Made by a program: the position numbers and the translations under genes | Shown here: positions 15,087 through 22,291 of the stretch, piece after piece | Numbering within the stretch: position 1 is the first letter of the stretch | Layout: the number at the start of each line of letters is the position of its first letter | From: Borrelia coriaceae | Lineage (GTDB): Bacteria > Spirochaetota > Spirochaetia > Borreliales > Borreliaceae | Assembly (NCBI RefSeq): GCF_023035295.1 | Contig: NZ_CP075081.1 | Span: forward strand, 1-48,229 | Direction: 5' to 3' | DNA length: 48,229 nucleotides | The notes under the pieces: generated by a model | The model's input: the letters and a program-made list of their open reading frames with translations, nothing else | Database searches by the model: none | What the model was told of the DNA's origin: nothing

Positions 15087-16079
15087 ATGAATAAATATAT
15101 AAAATCAATAATACTTTATCACACATTGCTTTTATACTGTTGCAGTGAATATAAATTGAATACAGGCTCTAAACCCGGTAATTTATACAATGCCCAAATA
15201 CCAAAAAAACCAACAACCGAAGTTCAAGAGAATAGAAATGTAGATGAATCAGATACTACACTTGAACCTGATACATCTACACATAATGCCCAAATACCAA
15301 AAAAACCAACAACCGAAGTTCAAGAGAATAGAAATGTAGATGAATCAGATACTGCACTTGAATCTGATTTATCTACAATTTTTAGTTTAACTGCTGACGA
15401 AGAAACCAAATTTAATACTTTTGAACTTGCTTTGAATGAAATTAAGACAATCTATAAGAATATATTAGACTATCCAAAACAAGAGGTTAGGTACGCACAA
15501 TTATATAGTCAACCAGATGCCGCCCCAAATGAATATACTGAAAAAGGCTACAAACTTGCAAAAGAACATCTAGCAAAAGCAAGAGTTCTCTACTCTCAAT
15601 ACGGTCAAGATTATAAAAGGATAATAAATGAATACACTAACCTGATGAAATGGATTAAAGACAAACCTCAACAGAAACAAAAGTTAGTACAAGCTTTTGC
15701 CCCTGCTTATGATTTTTTAGAAACTAAAAGACAAGAAAATTCACCTTCTGAAAATATTAATCAATATATAAGCAGTGCTATTACATGGTATGGAAAATCT
15801 CATTGGAAAAAAGAAAGTGACATTTTCGATGTTAGCAGAAATGGTATGTATGGTAAAAATTCAGAAAACTGCATATATAAATTCTTTAAATCTATTATGA
15901 ATCGTTCTTTCTCATTTTATGACGCAAATGAGATGACAGAAGAGAAATTGAATGAAAGTTTAATTGATAAAATCGTATGGGAGCTTACGTCATGTGGTTG
16001 GGCTAGAATAAATCCCAACCACATACCCATACTCCGAGCATGGGGTGAAGATACAGACGATCTACAATGTAGCAAATAA
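15087..16079 (+). CDS. Mlp-position lipoprotein with tandem repeat, unit A
   Basis: A 330-residue putative surface lipoprotein at the place where cp32 prophages carry mlp. The signal peptide (KYIKSIILYHTLLLYCC) ends in a relaxed lipobox with Cys18/Cys19. A 32-residue segment starting NAQIPKKPTTEVQENRN is repeated in tandem (35-66 and 67-97). After it, LTADEETKFNTFELALNEIKTIYKNIL is weakly like the Mlp core (L...E...LDFLKQAL), but the remaining ~220 residues, rich in Tyr, Trp and Lys, do not match Mlp as I know it. It is probably a related or replaced lipoprotein exposed to the host; the function is unknown. A strong terminator follows. Confidence 0.75.
   Translation: MNKYIKSIILYHTLLLYCCSEYKLNTGSKPGNLYNAQIPKKPTTEVQENRNVDESDTTLEPDTSTHNAQIPKKPTTEVQENRNVDESDTALESDLSTIFSLTADEETKFNTFELALNEIKTIYKNILDYPKQEVRYAQLYSQPDAAPNEYTEKGYKLAKEHLAKARVLYSQYGQDYKRIINEYTNLMKWIKDKPQQKQKLVQAFAPAYDFLETKRQENSPSENINQYISSAITWYGKSHWKKESDIFDVSRNGMYGKNSENCIYKFFKSIMNRSFSFYDANEMTEEKLNESLIDKIVWELTSCGWARINPNHIPILRAWGEDTDDLQCSK
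15189..15380 (+). repeat. 96-bp tandem duplication inside lipoprotein gene
   Basis: Bases 15189-15284 and 15285-15380 are two nearly identical in-frame copies (start AATGCCCAAATACC). They differ by a few bases near the end of the unit (TTGAACCTGATACATC against TTGAATCTGATTTATC), so the duplication is recent. Copy number could change by slippage or recombination. Confidence 0.9.
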
Positions 16080-16111
16080 AGTAACTACGTATTATGAGCA
16101 ATTAAAATAAA

Positions 16112-16147
16112 TTTTTGCATTACACATTTTTTTGTGTAATGCAAAAA
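16112..16147 (+). terminator. terminator after lipoprotein gene, unit A
   Basis: Perfect 15-bp stem (TTTTTGCATTACACA with its reverse complement) around a T6 loop, 33 bases after the stop codon. The stem has A-run and T-run flanks, so it could work in both directions. Confidence 0.75.
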
Positions 16148-16225
16148 GACAATTTCAAAGATAAAACAAATGTTTAATCATACAAACAAAGTAAGTGAAT
16201 AAAATAAGTTAAAGTGATTACAAAA

Positions 16226-16353
16226 ATGGCAAGTGGAACAAAAAAGTTAACTTGAGGTTAACTGATAGTAAGAAGTTAAAATTTGTTATACATAAATGCA
16301 TCACCGTAAAATGCGAAGTTATTAAAAGAGATAATAGAATAGATATAGAGTAA
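16226..16353 (+). pseudogene. short gene remnant with A AAA AAG slip site, unit A
   Basis: ATG at 16226 opens MASGTKK, then the zero frame ends quickly (TTA ACT TGA). One base back, from the A6 run, the frame continues as VNLRLTDSKKLKFVIHKC... to TAA at 16353, about 42 residues in total. Unit B has the same start, the same A6G run and a similar minus-one continuation (VNHKLTDSKKLKF). It is probably the decayed start of a lost gene; translation through a minus-one slip at A-AAA-AAG is a formal alternative. The remaining gap sequence up to the recombinase gene holds only its promoter. Confidence 0.4.
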
Positions 16354-16485
16354 ATAGTTTAGTATTTGTAAATAAGAACAAGAAGTACGTAAGAGATATA
16401 TTGTTCTTATCTCTAAAAACAATTTAAAATCTTGAAATACATATCCTACAACAAGAATTTTATATGCAATGATAAGTCTCTAAAT

Positions 16486-16515
16486 TTGACTTTAAGAAAA
16501 AGTATTTGCTACTAT
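16486..16515 (+). promoter_or_regulatory. promoter of recombinase-like gene, unit A
   Basis: TTGACT (16486-16491), 18-base spacer, TACTAT (16510-16515), 53 bases before the ATG. The whole element is conserved in unit B (43973-44002), although the surrounding intergenic DNA has diverged. A GTTAAC site follows at 16552-16557, between promoter and gene. Confidence 0.65.
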
Positions 16516-16568
16516 TGTTATAGTTAAATTTATATATTTTTAATGTGTTTAGTTAACTTTTAAAGTAT

Positions 16569-17297
16569 ATGGAAAGAGAACATTTAATTAATAAGTTAAT
16601 GAATGAAAATATACAATTAAATAAAGATACAATAACCAATCCTAATGATAAAAAGTCTAAGCAAACAAGAAGTATTCCTATAAGATTTTATCTTAATGAT
16701 AAGATAATAAGACTAGTAAAGAGATGTATAGAAAAACTTAAAGAAAAAGATCCAATCTCAGGATGGTTTGTACACTTACTCTCAATTACTGGTTGTAGAG
16801 GTGTTGAGATTCAAAATGTAAAACTTACTGATATCTCTAAAGAGAGGAGTAATGATGGTGAAGTGTTTTACTCTATTCGTGTAAATGTAGCTAAAAAGAA
16901 AAGTAGTATCTGTATAAGAGAAGTAGTAATTAGCAAATCTGAATTCAACTCTATAATGCAAGCGCATCAAAACTACTTTTTAGCTAAAGGCAAAGACACA
17001 AGACGTACATATCTCTTTCAAAAGAGTAAAATTAAATTTAGAGACAATAAGATTAATATAAATGAAATTGCAATTAGGTTTAAAGCATTACTAGTTAAAG
17101 CAGGATTTAAATATCGCAAGTCATTACATATATGCCGTAATATATTTATAGCATCACTTAAAGCTAAAGGATACAATTCATTTGAAATCAAAGAACTCAT
17201 GAAATACTCATCCACTTCTGAAATTGATAATGTCTATGGCCTATCCAGTGCTAGTAAGATACAAGCTTACAAAGATATCAAAAATAGCTTAAAATAA
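16569..17297 (+). CDS. tyrosine recombinase-like protein, unit A
   Basis: A 242-residue protein with the layout of the catalytic domain of tyrosine site-specific recombinases: LLSITGCRGVEIQNVKLTDI (Arg77, box I), a basic β-turn VAKKKSS (Lys109-111), LHICRNIFIASLKAKG (His187-x-x-Arg190, box II), and DNVYGLSS with the probable nucleophile Tyr223. The usual second His/Trp before the Tyr appears to be replaced by Ser. It lacks a core-binding domain of normal length, having only about 40 N-terminal residues. It may resolve dimers or integrate cp32-type circles. The unit B copy differs mainly at the N-terminus. No clear ribosome-binding site precedes the ATG. Confidence 0.78.
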   Translation: MEREHLINKLMNENIQLNKDTITNPNDKKSKQTRSIPIRFYLNDKIIRLVKRCIEKLKEKDPISGWFVHLLSITGCRGVEIQNVKLTDISKERSNDGEVFYSIRVNVAKKKSSICIREVVISKSEFNSIMQAHQNYFLAKGKDTRRTYLFQKSKIKFRDNKININEIAIRFKALLVKAGFKYRKSLHICRNIFIASLKAKGYNSFEIKELMKYSSTSEIDNVYGLSSASKIQAYKDIKNSLK

Positions 17298-17321
17298 CTA
17301 TTAGTTTTTGTTAAAATATTG

Positions 17322-17404
17322 TATAATATTAACAAATGAAAAACTAAACAAGCAAAATTTTACTTCATATAAAAACTAAGAGGCTTTAAGTCTCTATTTT
17401 TTTT
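17322..17404 (+). ncRNA. possible short transcript after recombinase gene, unit A
   Basis: TATAAT at 17322-17327 lies 25 bases after the recombinase stop, preceded by the TTAGTTTTTG motif. About 50 bases later, AGAGGCTTTAAGTCTCT (17379-17395) forms a hairpin followed by eight T, a good terminator. A transcript of about 70 nt would result. The same order TATAAT - hairpin - T run is in unit B (44960-45020). The hairpin may simply end the recombinase mRNA, so the RNA call is tentative. The rest of the gap to 17534 shows nothing I can name. Confidence 0.35.
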
Positions 17405-17533
17405 ATATAGAACTTACAAATATAAATTAACCCTTATATACTAAACATTTCTTTTTGAATATACCTAGTGTTTTTTTGATTTACTAGTTTTGTATGAAAT
17501 TGCTATATCTCGTATTTAGTATGACCAAAAGTA

Positions 17534-17575
17534 TTAGTATCTATACTTACTTCCTTCTCTATTTAATAATTTCAA
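17534..17575 (-). pseudogene. 13-codon remnant of adenine methyltransferase gene, unit A
   Basis: Starting at a TTG that overlaps the DUF261 stop codon, 13 codons (KLLNREGSKYRY) are the same as the first codons of the longer methyltransferase-like fragment in unit B (45019-45288), then TAA follows. Unit A has thus lost nearly all of the gene. Confidence 0.6.
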
Positions 17576-17988
17576 ATTTTATTAAATACCCTTTTTGATG
17601 TAATTTGGTATTCCTTACCTTTTCCATCAAGACACAATGAATCATAACACACTAAGGAATTATTAGTTGCCATAAAATGGTAACCCTCAATACCTTTGAT
17701 TTTAACTTCACTTATTTCAAATTCATTCAATTTACATTTATAAGAATGGTGTTCCCATCTTACATCACTATTAATACCATAGTGTTTAAGTATTTTGCAT
17801 GGATTTAAAATAAAACAATTACATTTCATATATCCTAAATCAACAAACTTGTGATAATTAGTATTAATATCATTGATACTAAACTGTAATTTCTTAAAGC
17901 TTGCTATGTAATAATGAAGAGATAAAAAGTAACATCCCCAGCGCTGTATCTGAAGAACTAGCTTAGGATCATCTTGTTTTACACACAT
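17572..17988 (-). CDS. DUF261-type protein, possible cysteine peptidase-like fold, unit A
   Basis: A 138-residue Borrelia family that I recall as DUF261. Visible pattern: near the N-terminus LVLQIQRWGCYFLSLHYYIA with Cys19, and near the C-terminus IKGIEGYHFMATNNSLVCYDSL with His104 and Asp116. A Gly-Cys-aromatic helix start, then Gly-x-His-Phe strand, then Asp is the order of papain/C39-like cysteine peptidases, including phage cell-wall hydrolases. All three residues are kept in unit B. There is no signal peptide. A GGAGG lies upstream of the ATG. It is the last complete gene of the minus-strand early block. The peptidase reading is inference. Confidence 0.7.
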   Translation of the reverse strand: MCVKQDDPKLVLQIQRWGCYFLSLHYYIASFKKLQFSINDINTNYHKFVDLGYMKCNCFILNPCKILKHYGINSDVRWEHHSYKCKLNEFEISEVKIKGIEGYHFMATNNSLVCYDSLCLDGKGKEYQITSKRVFNKI

Positions 17989-18017
17989 CTTTAACCTTTA
18001 ACCTCCTTATTAAAAAC

Positions 18018-18359
18018 TTAAGCTATCTCTATAGAAAACCCTAAACTTAAAACCTCATTAAAAAAATACAACATCCGATCTAAAAACATAGATAATTTAA
18101 ATGACTTATTTACAAAAAGACTCTTCTTATTAATCTTGGTGATTCCACATTCAAAAGCTTCTTCATAATCTTCTTTGCAAAATCCCAAAAATAAATCGAG
18201 ACACCACTTAGCATTGCTTACAGTAAACCCTTGCTTATTAAGATTTTCAAACATAATGTCTCCATCATCATCTTTCCTATTAAATAAAACATCTTCAAAA
18301 TCATTACTATTCCTAATCATTTCTTTTAAAATCTCACGTTTAAAGATAACCTTACCCAA
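18018..18359 (-). CDS. conserved Borrelia plasmid protein of unknown function, unit A
   Basis: A 113-residue acidic, probably all-helical protein (MGKVIFKREILKEMIRNSNDFEDVLFNRKDDDGDIMFENLNKQGF...). Present in both units between SSB and the DUF261 gene. I do not recognise a domain. The arrangement NAKWCLDLFLGFCKEDYEEAFECGI has three Cys conserved in unit B. Given its place among SSB and exonuclease genes, a replication or recombination accessory role is possible but not shown. Confidence 0.7.
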   Translation of the reverse strand: MGKVIFKREILKEMIRNSNDFEDVLFNRKDDDGDIMFENLNKQGFTVSNAKWCLDLFLGFCKEDYEEAFECGITKINKKSLFVNKSFKLSMFLDRMLYFFNEVLSLGFSIEIA

Positions 18360-18383
18360 ATTAAACTCCTTGGCTTCTAATCA

Positions 18384-18779
18384 TTAAAATGGAATATCTT
18401 CATAAAACTCTTCTTTAGAGTTAATATAACTAGTTTTTTCAACATTATTATGTGAGGTTAAAACTTGAATCTCATCAACTAAAATACTGTACTTACTTTT
18501 ATTCTCACCAGTACGCTTACAAGACCAACTCTCATGACGCAATGATCCAGTAATTACAACTTGTGTTCCCTTAGTAAGAAGCTGAATTAAACTCTCAGAC
18601 CTCTTACCAAATAAAACACAATCAAAAAAGTGAGAATGGTTAGTAAATTTATCATCTTTCTTAAATCCCCTATTATTAGCTAAAGTAAACTTTAAAGCAG
18701 GAATTTTATTACCAAAATAAGCAAATTCACAGTCCCTAGTTAAACGACCCGACATACTTAAACAATTAATATCAAACAT
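18384..18779 (-). CDS. ssb: single-stranded DNA-binding protein, unit A
   Basis: A 131-residue SSB with an OB fold: INCLSMSGRLTRDCEFAYFGNKIPALKFTLANNR at the start, FFDCVLFGKRSESLIQLLTKGTQVVITGSLRHESW in the middle, and the acidic C-terminal tip EDIPF used for partner binding. Start taken at ATG 18779, which has AAGGA eight bases upstream and overlaps the stop of the preceding gene; an upstream ATG at 18797 would add six residues without a site. It would protect single strands for the exonuclease-ERF recombination pair. Confidence 0.9.
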   Translation of the reverse strand: MFDINCLSMSGRLTRDCEFAYFGNKIPALKFTLANNRGFKKDDKFTNHSHFFDCVLFGKRSESLIQLLTKGTQVVITGSLRHESWSCKRTGENKSKYSILVDEIQVLTSHNNVEKTSYINSKEEFYEDIPF

Positions 18780-18978
18780 TAGAATTTTCCTTATCATTTA
18801 ATCTACTTAGCATTTCCATGCGTATTAAGTCACGTTCGAATCGTTTTAGGTCTGCTAAAAATTCTTGTCTTGAACATAGATTATAAACAACTCTTTCTAT
18901 AATCCTTTTGCAAAGCCCACACAAGAACTTTATAAATTTATAAGATATAAATAAGGATAATACTATCATCAAGCCCAT
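18772..18978 (-). CDS. small membrane-anchored protein, unit A
   Basis: A 68-residue protein with an N-terminal hydrophobic segment (MGLMIVLSLFISYKFIKFLCGL) followed by a basic helical tail (IIERVVYNLCSRQEFLADLKRFERDLIRMEMLSRL). It overlaps the ssb start by eight bases and is 12 bases downstream of the exonuclease frame. Conserved in unit B with the same overlap. I know no function; the layout is that of a small inner-membrane protein with a cytoplasmic tail. Confidence 0.65.
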   Translation of the reverse strand: MGLMIVLSLFISYKFIKFLCGLCKRIIERVVYNLCSRQEFLADLKRFERDLIRMEMLSRLNDKENSNV

Positions 18979-18990
18979 GTGTTTCCTCTC

Positions 18991-20286
18991 CTAAACAGCA
19001 CTTATACTAGATGTAGACCAATCATTATCTAAATCTAAACTATCAAAATTGAAGTTAATATCACCACCTAAAGACTTAAATCTATCCTTAATAGCTCTCT
19101 TAGTTGTATCTATAGAGAATAGATTGCCTTCAAGATAATAATGTATATGTTCAAGTAAAGAGAATTCTCCTAAAACTGAGTTTATACATAATTTAAGCTT
19201 ATCTTTAATAGGCTTTGTTATCTTATCTAACTCTAACTTATGTTTTTTTTTAGTATCATTCTCTACTTTGTCAATTTTACATTGTAAATCACTAATCTCT
19301 AATAAGCATCCCTTTAAACGTTGATTTTCATAAGAATTAGTATCCAAATCAACAGACTTTACAAAATCTAAAAAATCAATCTTGTAATTTGATTTAGATA
19401 ATTCATTATATAAGCAACTAGACTTAAAGAAATTATCTATAAGAGTAATTAATGCGTCTAAATTAATATTTTTGACATCACAATTTTGTTTTAAATATCT
19501 AGCAATACGATTAACTTCCACTTCAAGTTTTTCAATACCAAACATTACCTTACTAATAAAAGCATCATTTCTATCTATTACACAGTTAATAGCATCATTA
19601 CCTATGATGAAGAACAAATTACCCTTGCTTAACCCAGTACATGCAAGCTGCATTTGAACTTGAACATAATATTTAAAGAAATATTTATTTTCTAGGAAAT
19701 TACCAGTTTTATTATATTCAATAACAGCACTTTTCAAATCAATAGAATCACTGCATTTAATCTCAAGTAATTCTGATTCACCTTCTTTATTTATAAACCA
19801 ACCATCAATTGTAGAACCTATTAAATTGTCTTCCTTACCATACTTTTTGAAGTAATTATACTTATCTATCCCATTAGCATATTTGTTTTTGTATAAAACC
19901 TATATGTTATCAGAATATATACGTATAAATTCATCAAATGCTAAATTTTCTAATACCTTACCCTTTCGCATGCTTAAATTATCTTTAAATGGGATTTCCC
20001 TATCTAAAGATTTTAAAATCCTTTCAATAGCAAGTCTTGACACATGATCAGTACCAATAAACATGCTTCCAACTTCACTAGCACCTATACGTCTTAAAGA
20101 TTGTCTTTGAATACTAAAATCAACTTCACTATTAAACTTAAAATATTCATTCTTAGAAATTTTTGGTAATTTACGACCTATTTTGTTTATTTTATTTTGA
20201 TTACTTTGATTAGATAAACTAAGATGTTTCACTTTAACCCCATCTCCATTTTTTGTTATTTCATTTTTTAATATTTTACGTTTCAT
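18991..20286 (-). pseudogene. YqaJ-type exonuclease with amber stop, unit A
   Basis: A 432-codon frame encoding a YqaJ/lambda-exonuclease-type recombinase (probably the Borrelia DUF244 family), interrupted by one TAG at codon 129. The sequence reads SDNI-stop-VLYKNK where the intact unit B gene has SDNIEVLYKNK (GAG to TAG). The stop falls between the GASEVG/E motif region (kept in the N-terminal piece) and the nuclease core with the GSTIDGW and ELLEIKCSD motifs. The C-terminal piece could only restart at ATG 19737, beyond the active site. The unit B copy would have to supply the activity. Confidence 0.85.
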
Positions 20287-20314
20287 AATTTCAGCTCCTC
20301 TAATGTTACTAATA

Positions 20315-20342
20315 AATATATATCAAAAATTGTTTTTGTCAA
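20315..20342 (-). promoter_or_regulatory. promoter/operator of exonuclease gene, unit A
   Basis: Minus strand: TTGACA (20342-20337), 16-base spacer, TATATT (20320-20315). CAAAAA-CAA-TTTTTG overlaps the -35. From TTGACA to the start codon the leader matches the unit B ERF leader (23067-23125) with one visible mismatch, forming an inverted repeat around par locus B. Confidence 0.65.
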
Positions 20343-20388
20343 AAGTTTTGATATATTTATTTTTTACAAAAATTTTTTATCAAAGTAG

Positions 20389-20424
20389 TTTACTTTTATT
20401 GAGTATTGCATTACTATAAGTAAC
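20389..20424 (+). promoter_or_regulatory. promoter with small dyad upstream of PF57/62, unit B
   Basis: TTTACT (20389-20394), 17-base spacer, TACTAT (20412-20417). A dyad TTAC-N5-GTAA (20411-20423) overlaps the -10. The matching position before unit A PF57/62 (window end) has GTTAT-N5-ATAAC: other bases, same geometry. This fits an operator for autoregulation by a par-locus protein. Confidence 0.5.
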
Positions 20425-20448
20425 AGTAATACATTAAAGGAGTTTAAA

Positions 20449-21522
20449 TTGGAATCAACAAAATGTAAAAATAAACATCAACACAAATTAATCGTTTTAA
20501 TATCCACAATCAATTACATAAATCTTAATCTTAAGAGATATACTCAAAGTGACATACTTTATTATTTCAATAAGAACATGAAGAAAAATGGATACAAAGA
20601 AATTAAACTTAAAACATTACAAAATTATCTTTATAAACTTGAAAAAGTATTTAAAGTAACTAATAACTACTACAGACATTTAGGTATTAACATGGGTACT
20701 GAGGTTCACTATGAACTCAGATACTCTAAAAAAGAATGTTACCGCATAATCAATAAACACTTTAGAGATAAAAAAGAAATAAGGCACAAAAACCGTACTA
20801 ATACATACTTTCAAAACAAATGTACTAAAAATAGGAATGTAGAAAGAGGGGAGTGTATTTATAATACTTATAATAAAAAAGAAGATAAGAACAAGACAAA
20901 ATACATAGAAAGACTGCAAATAAAGAAATACGCAAAAAAAAGCAAAATCAAACCTCATGTACTTTCTTCTGTCTTAAATTTAAATCTCAATAAAAAAGCT
21001 GCAATTGAGATATTCAAAGCAACAAAGAAATATGAAAATGAATCTAAACGAAAGGCTAAAAACAGAATTAAAACAAAACAAAAACATTTAAAAGCAATAT
21101 TGAAACATACAAAGAATCAACTAATAACTGAAGGTTACTGTGAAGAAGAATTAACAAAAAAAATAAACGTGATATATGATAAATATCAACACAAACCACA
21201 CTTTATCATACAAAATAGCAAATACAACGATTTAGATAAGATAATAAAAAATCTTAAAAAGTCAGTTGAACGCATTAAAGAAAGTACTGATGAAAACAAA
21301 AAGGATATTAGGAATAACATATTTAGCATACTACTTGATCAATTAAGGCATAAAGCAAGCAATGAAGTGTTAATCCCAATATTAAAAGATTATTTAAATA
21401 AACAGAATGAACTACATTATGGTAAGGTATTTAATAACTATTATTATTACGATCTAATGAACATAATAGAGGGTGATCAAGATTATTTAGAAAAGGTGGA
21501 CTTTAAAAAAATAACTAGTTAG
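20449..21522 (+). CDS. PF57/62 plasmid maintenance protein, unit B
   Basis: A 357-residue PF57/62 protein (N-terminus KNKHQHKLIVLISTINYINLN; KPHFIIQNSKYNDLDKIIKNL in the C-terminal third). The start is TTG at 20449, six bases after AAAGGAG; no ATG fits better. It is clearly related to, but distinct from, the unit A copy, mainly in residues 115-240. The frame is intact although the parA of this locus is gone, so replication from this locus may still be possible without partition. Confidence 0.88.
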   Translation: MESTKCKNKHQHKLIVLISTINYINLNLKRYTQSDILYYFNKNMKKNGYKEIKLKTLQNYLYKLEKVFKVTNNYYRHLGINMGTEVHYELRYSKKECYRIINKHFRDKKEIRHKNRTNTYFQNKCTKNRNVERGECIYNTYNKKEDKNKTKYIERLQIKKYAKKSKIKPHVLSSVLNLNLNKKAAIEIFKATKKYENESKRKAKNRIKTKQKHLKAILKHTKNQLITEGYCEEELTKKINVIYDKYQHKPHFIIQNSKYNDLDKIIKNLKKSVERIKESTDENKKDIRNNIFSILLDQLRHKASNEVLIPILKDYLNKQNELHYGKVFNNYYYYDLMNIIEGDQDYLEKVDFKKITS

Positions 21523-21531
21523 GGATTAATA

Positions 21532-22092
21532 ATGGACAATATATTAGAAAGGCTTAAAGGTAAAAAATTAGAGGTTGAAGAAAAAATAAAAAAATCTATT
21601 TTTGTTAAAATAGAAAAGAAAAACAATAGAACATTATATCATACAAAAATTATGCTAAATTTGTATGCATTTGGAATAAACAAAAAATATAAACATAAGT
21701 TCCTTATTGTATTTAGGAAAATTCTTAATCAAGAAAAAATTAAGGCTTTTAACTTGTTTGATTTAAGAGAGGATGATGAATTTTTTGGCATTCATTACGG
21801 TCGTATAAAGCCTATAAAGAATCTGGTTAGGAGATATGAAGAAAATGGCGTCATGAAAGCATCTACATATTCAAGAGTTTGTTATATAGAGTTTAGGTTT
21901 AAGAAGGGGAGTGTATTTTGTTATCTTGTAGGAATTTCTTACTTACTTAGAAAAGAAAAATCTCATAAAAAATATTACACTTCGTTAATTCAAAGGATTT
22001 CAGAGTTAGAAACCCAAGTATATGAGTTTTATGGAAAAAAATTACCTAATGGAGGGCATATAACTAAATGGATAAAAAAGAATGCAAAGTAA
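21532..22092 (+). CDS. PF50 (DUF226-type) protein, unit B
   Basis: A 186-residue PF50/DUF226 protein of the same length as the unit A copy, with LYAFGINKK, IHYGRIKPIKNLVRRYEENG and VYEFYGKKLPNGG in the same places. It follows PF57/62 after 9 bases, and its end overlaps the ATG of the parA remnant, exactly as in unit A. Confidence 0.87.
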   Translation: MDNILERLKGKKLEVEEKIKKSIFVKIEKKNNRTLYHTKIMLNLYAFGINKKYKHKFLIVFRKILNQEKIKAFNLFDLREDDEFFGIHYGRIKPIKNLVRRYEENGVMKASTYSRVCYIEFRFKKGSVFCYLVGISYLLRKEKSHKKYYTSLIQRISELETQVYEFYGKKLPNGGHITKWIKKNAK

Positions 22093-22121
22093 TTGCTACT
22101 TAATCAATTAAAGGTGGTGTA
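22068..22121 (+). pseudogene. remnant of PF32 parA, unit B
   Basis: The ATG and 18 codons align with the unit A parA start: MDKKECKVIAT, then TAA, then SIKGGV, which is the beginning of the Walker A box. After GGV the similarity ends. About 740 bases of parA are missing and unrelated AT-rich sequence leads to PF49. Thus par locus B cannot make a partition ATPase. Confidence 0.85.
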
Positions 22122-22199
22122 ATGTAAGGAAAAATATCAAAAAATTAAGATTTAAGTACAAGAATATATAAAAATTTTAGTAAGTTTATATTATAAATA

Positions 22200-22229
22200 A
22201 AAGCTGGTTCGCAGAAGCGGGATAGCTTT
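22200..22229 (+). repeat. hairpin between parA remnant and PF49, unit B
   Basis: Arms 22200-22212 (AAAGCTGGTTCGC) and 22217-22229 (GCGGGATAGCTTT) with loop AGAA; as RNA, 12 of 13 positions pair when G-U is allowed. It takes the place of the 28-bp palindrome of unit A but has no sequence in common with it. It could be the par site of this plasmid type or a leader structure of PF49. The surrounding 22122-22291 shows nothing else. Confidence 0.55.
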
Positions 22230-22291
22230 GTAATTTGGAATTACATATAGAAATAATTAGGTTAATTATGGGAAACAAGTGGAGGTTTTTG

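Noticed and set aside
22235..22291. N-terminal 19-residue extension of PF49 unit B
   Set aside because: The internal ATG at 22292 has GGAGG at proper spacing, and the extension overlaps sequence just after the hairpin without similarity to unit A PF49.
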